DNA from: Methanosarcinales archaeon
GTDB lineage: Archaea > Halobacteriota > Methanosarcinia > Methanosarcinales > Methanogasteraceae
NCBI GenBank assembly: GCA_030594905.1
Contig: JAUVEF010000084.1
Location: forward strand, 1 to 5,718
Length of the DNA stretch: 5,718 nt
Reading direction: 5' to 3'
Of the stretch, positions 5,539 through 5,718 are shown piece after piece. Made by a program: the position numbers and the translations under genes. Numbering within the stretch: position 1 is the stretch's first letter; every line of letters begins with the position of its first letter. The notes under the pieces were generated by a model. It was not told the origin of the DNA and did not search any database. It worked only from the letters and a program-made list of their open reading frames with translations.

Positions 5539-5718
5539 GTGAACCGGAAGAGTCGTTACATCATCCTTTTCCTCGCAATCATCATATTAGCAACCGCACT
5601 CCGATTTTATACCCTCGATGACCGGGTCTTTCATCATGACGAAGGCGTGCATGGATATTTAACATACAAGTTGTTCAAAAACGGCGCATATCATTATGAC
5701 CCGACTTACCACGGTCCT
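5539..5718 (+). CDS. Agl23-like GT-C fold membrane protein, N-terminus (partial, runs off right edge)
   Basis: Sixty codons are visible from a GTG start to the window edge. The peptide starts with a basic cluster (MNRKSR), then a hydrophobic membrane helix at about 7-21 (YIILFLAIIILATAL), followed by RFYTLDDRVFHHDEGVHGY. Helix one followed by an extracytoplasmic loop with an acidic HHDEG motif (residues 32-36) is the arrangement of GT-C glycosyltransferases of the ArnT/PMT class, where the acidic residue acts in catalysis or metal binding. The loop sequence resembles the archaeal family described as flippase activity-associated Agl23 (TIGR03663), linked to N-glycosylation or lipid-linked sugar handling at the cell membrane. 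Family recall, not a search, supports this. Full-length members are several hundred residues with many membrane helices, so most of the gene is outside. It is probably co-transcribed with the radical-SAM gene. Confidence 0.8.
   Translation, partial: MNRKSRYIILFLAIIILATALRFYTLDDRVFHHDEGVHGYLTYKLFKNGAYHYDPTYHGP

Overview
The window looks like a chromosomal segment of a euryarchaeon, most likely a methanogen or a relative such as an anaerobic methane or alkane oxidiser. Three things point there: AT-rich TATA-box promoters of archaeal type lie about 30 nt upstream of start codons, the cobalamin-binding/radical-SAM protein resembles families found mainly in methanogens, and the last gene resembles the archaeal Agl23-type GT-C membrane protein family. 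The DNA is moderately GC-rich with GTGA- or AGGAGG-like ribosome binding sites. The lineage is an inference; no rRNA or diagnostic methanogenesis gene is present.

Layout. (1) Positions 1-70, minus strand: the first 23 codons of a gene leaving the window on the left. It has a very good Shine-Dalgarno sequence and a Lys/Arg-rich then hydrophobic N-terminus, suggesting an exported or membrane protein. (2) Positions 71-655: about 585 nt between divergent genes with no convincing gene. The one long reading frame there looks spurious. (3) Positions 656-3906, plus strand: hemL (glutamate-1-semialdehyde aminomutase), a HAM1/RdgB-type XTP/dITP pyrophosphatase, and a PmbA/TldE-type protein of the TldD/PmbA family. 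Gaps are 17 and 42 nt, so they are probably co-transcribed, with a possible extra weak promoter before the third. (4) Positions 3907-4069: a 163-nt spacer with a TATA box. (5) Positions 4070-5718, plus strand: a cobalamin-binding/radical-SAM protein of the MJ_0865/MJ_1487 type, a possible 34-codon ORF that exactly fills the gap, and the 5' end of an Agl23-like membrane glycosyltransferase-fold gene cut by the right edge.

How the genes fit together. HemL supplies 5-aminolevulinate, the precursor of all tetrapyrroles, including cobalamin and, in methanogens, F430. The downstream radical-SAM protein probably uses cobalamin, so there is a loose cofactor link but no proof of a shared pathway. The pyrophosphatase is housekeeping. 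PmbA/TldE normally works with TldD, which is not in the window. The most interesting possibility is speculative: a PmbA/TldE-type protease subunit, a B12-radical-SAM enzyme and an unannotated 34-residue ORF sit in a row, which resembles the parts list of a peptide-modification locus. Core housekeeping genes otherwise explain most of the window.
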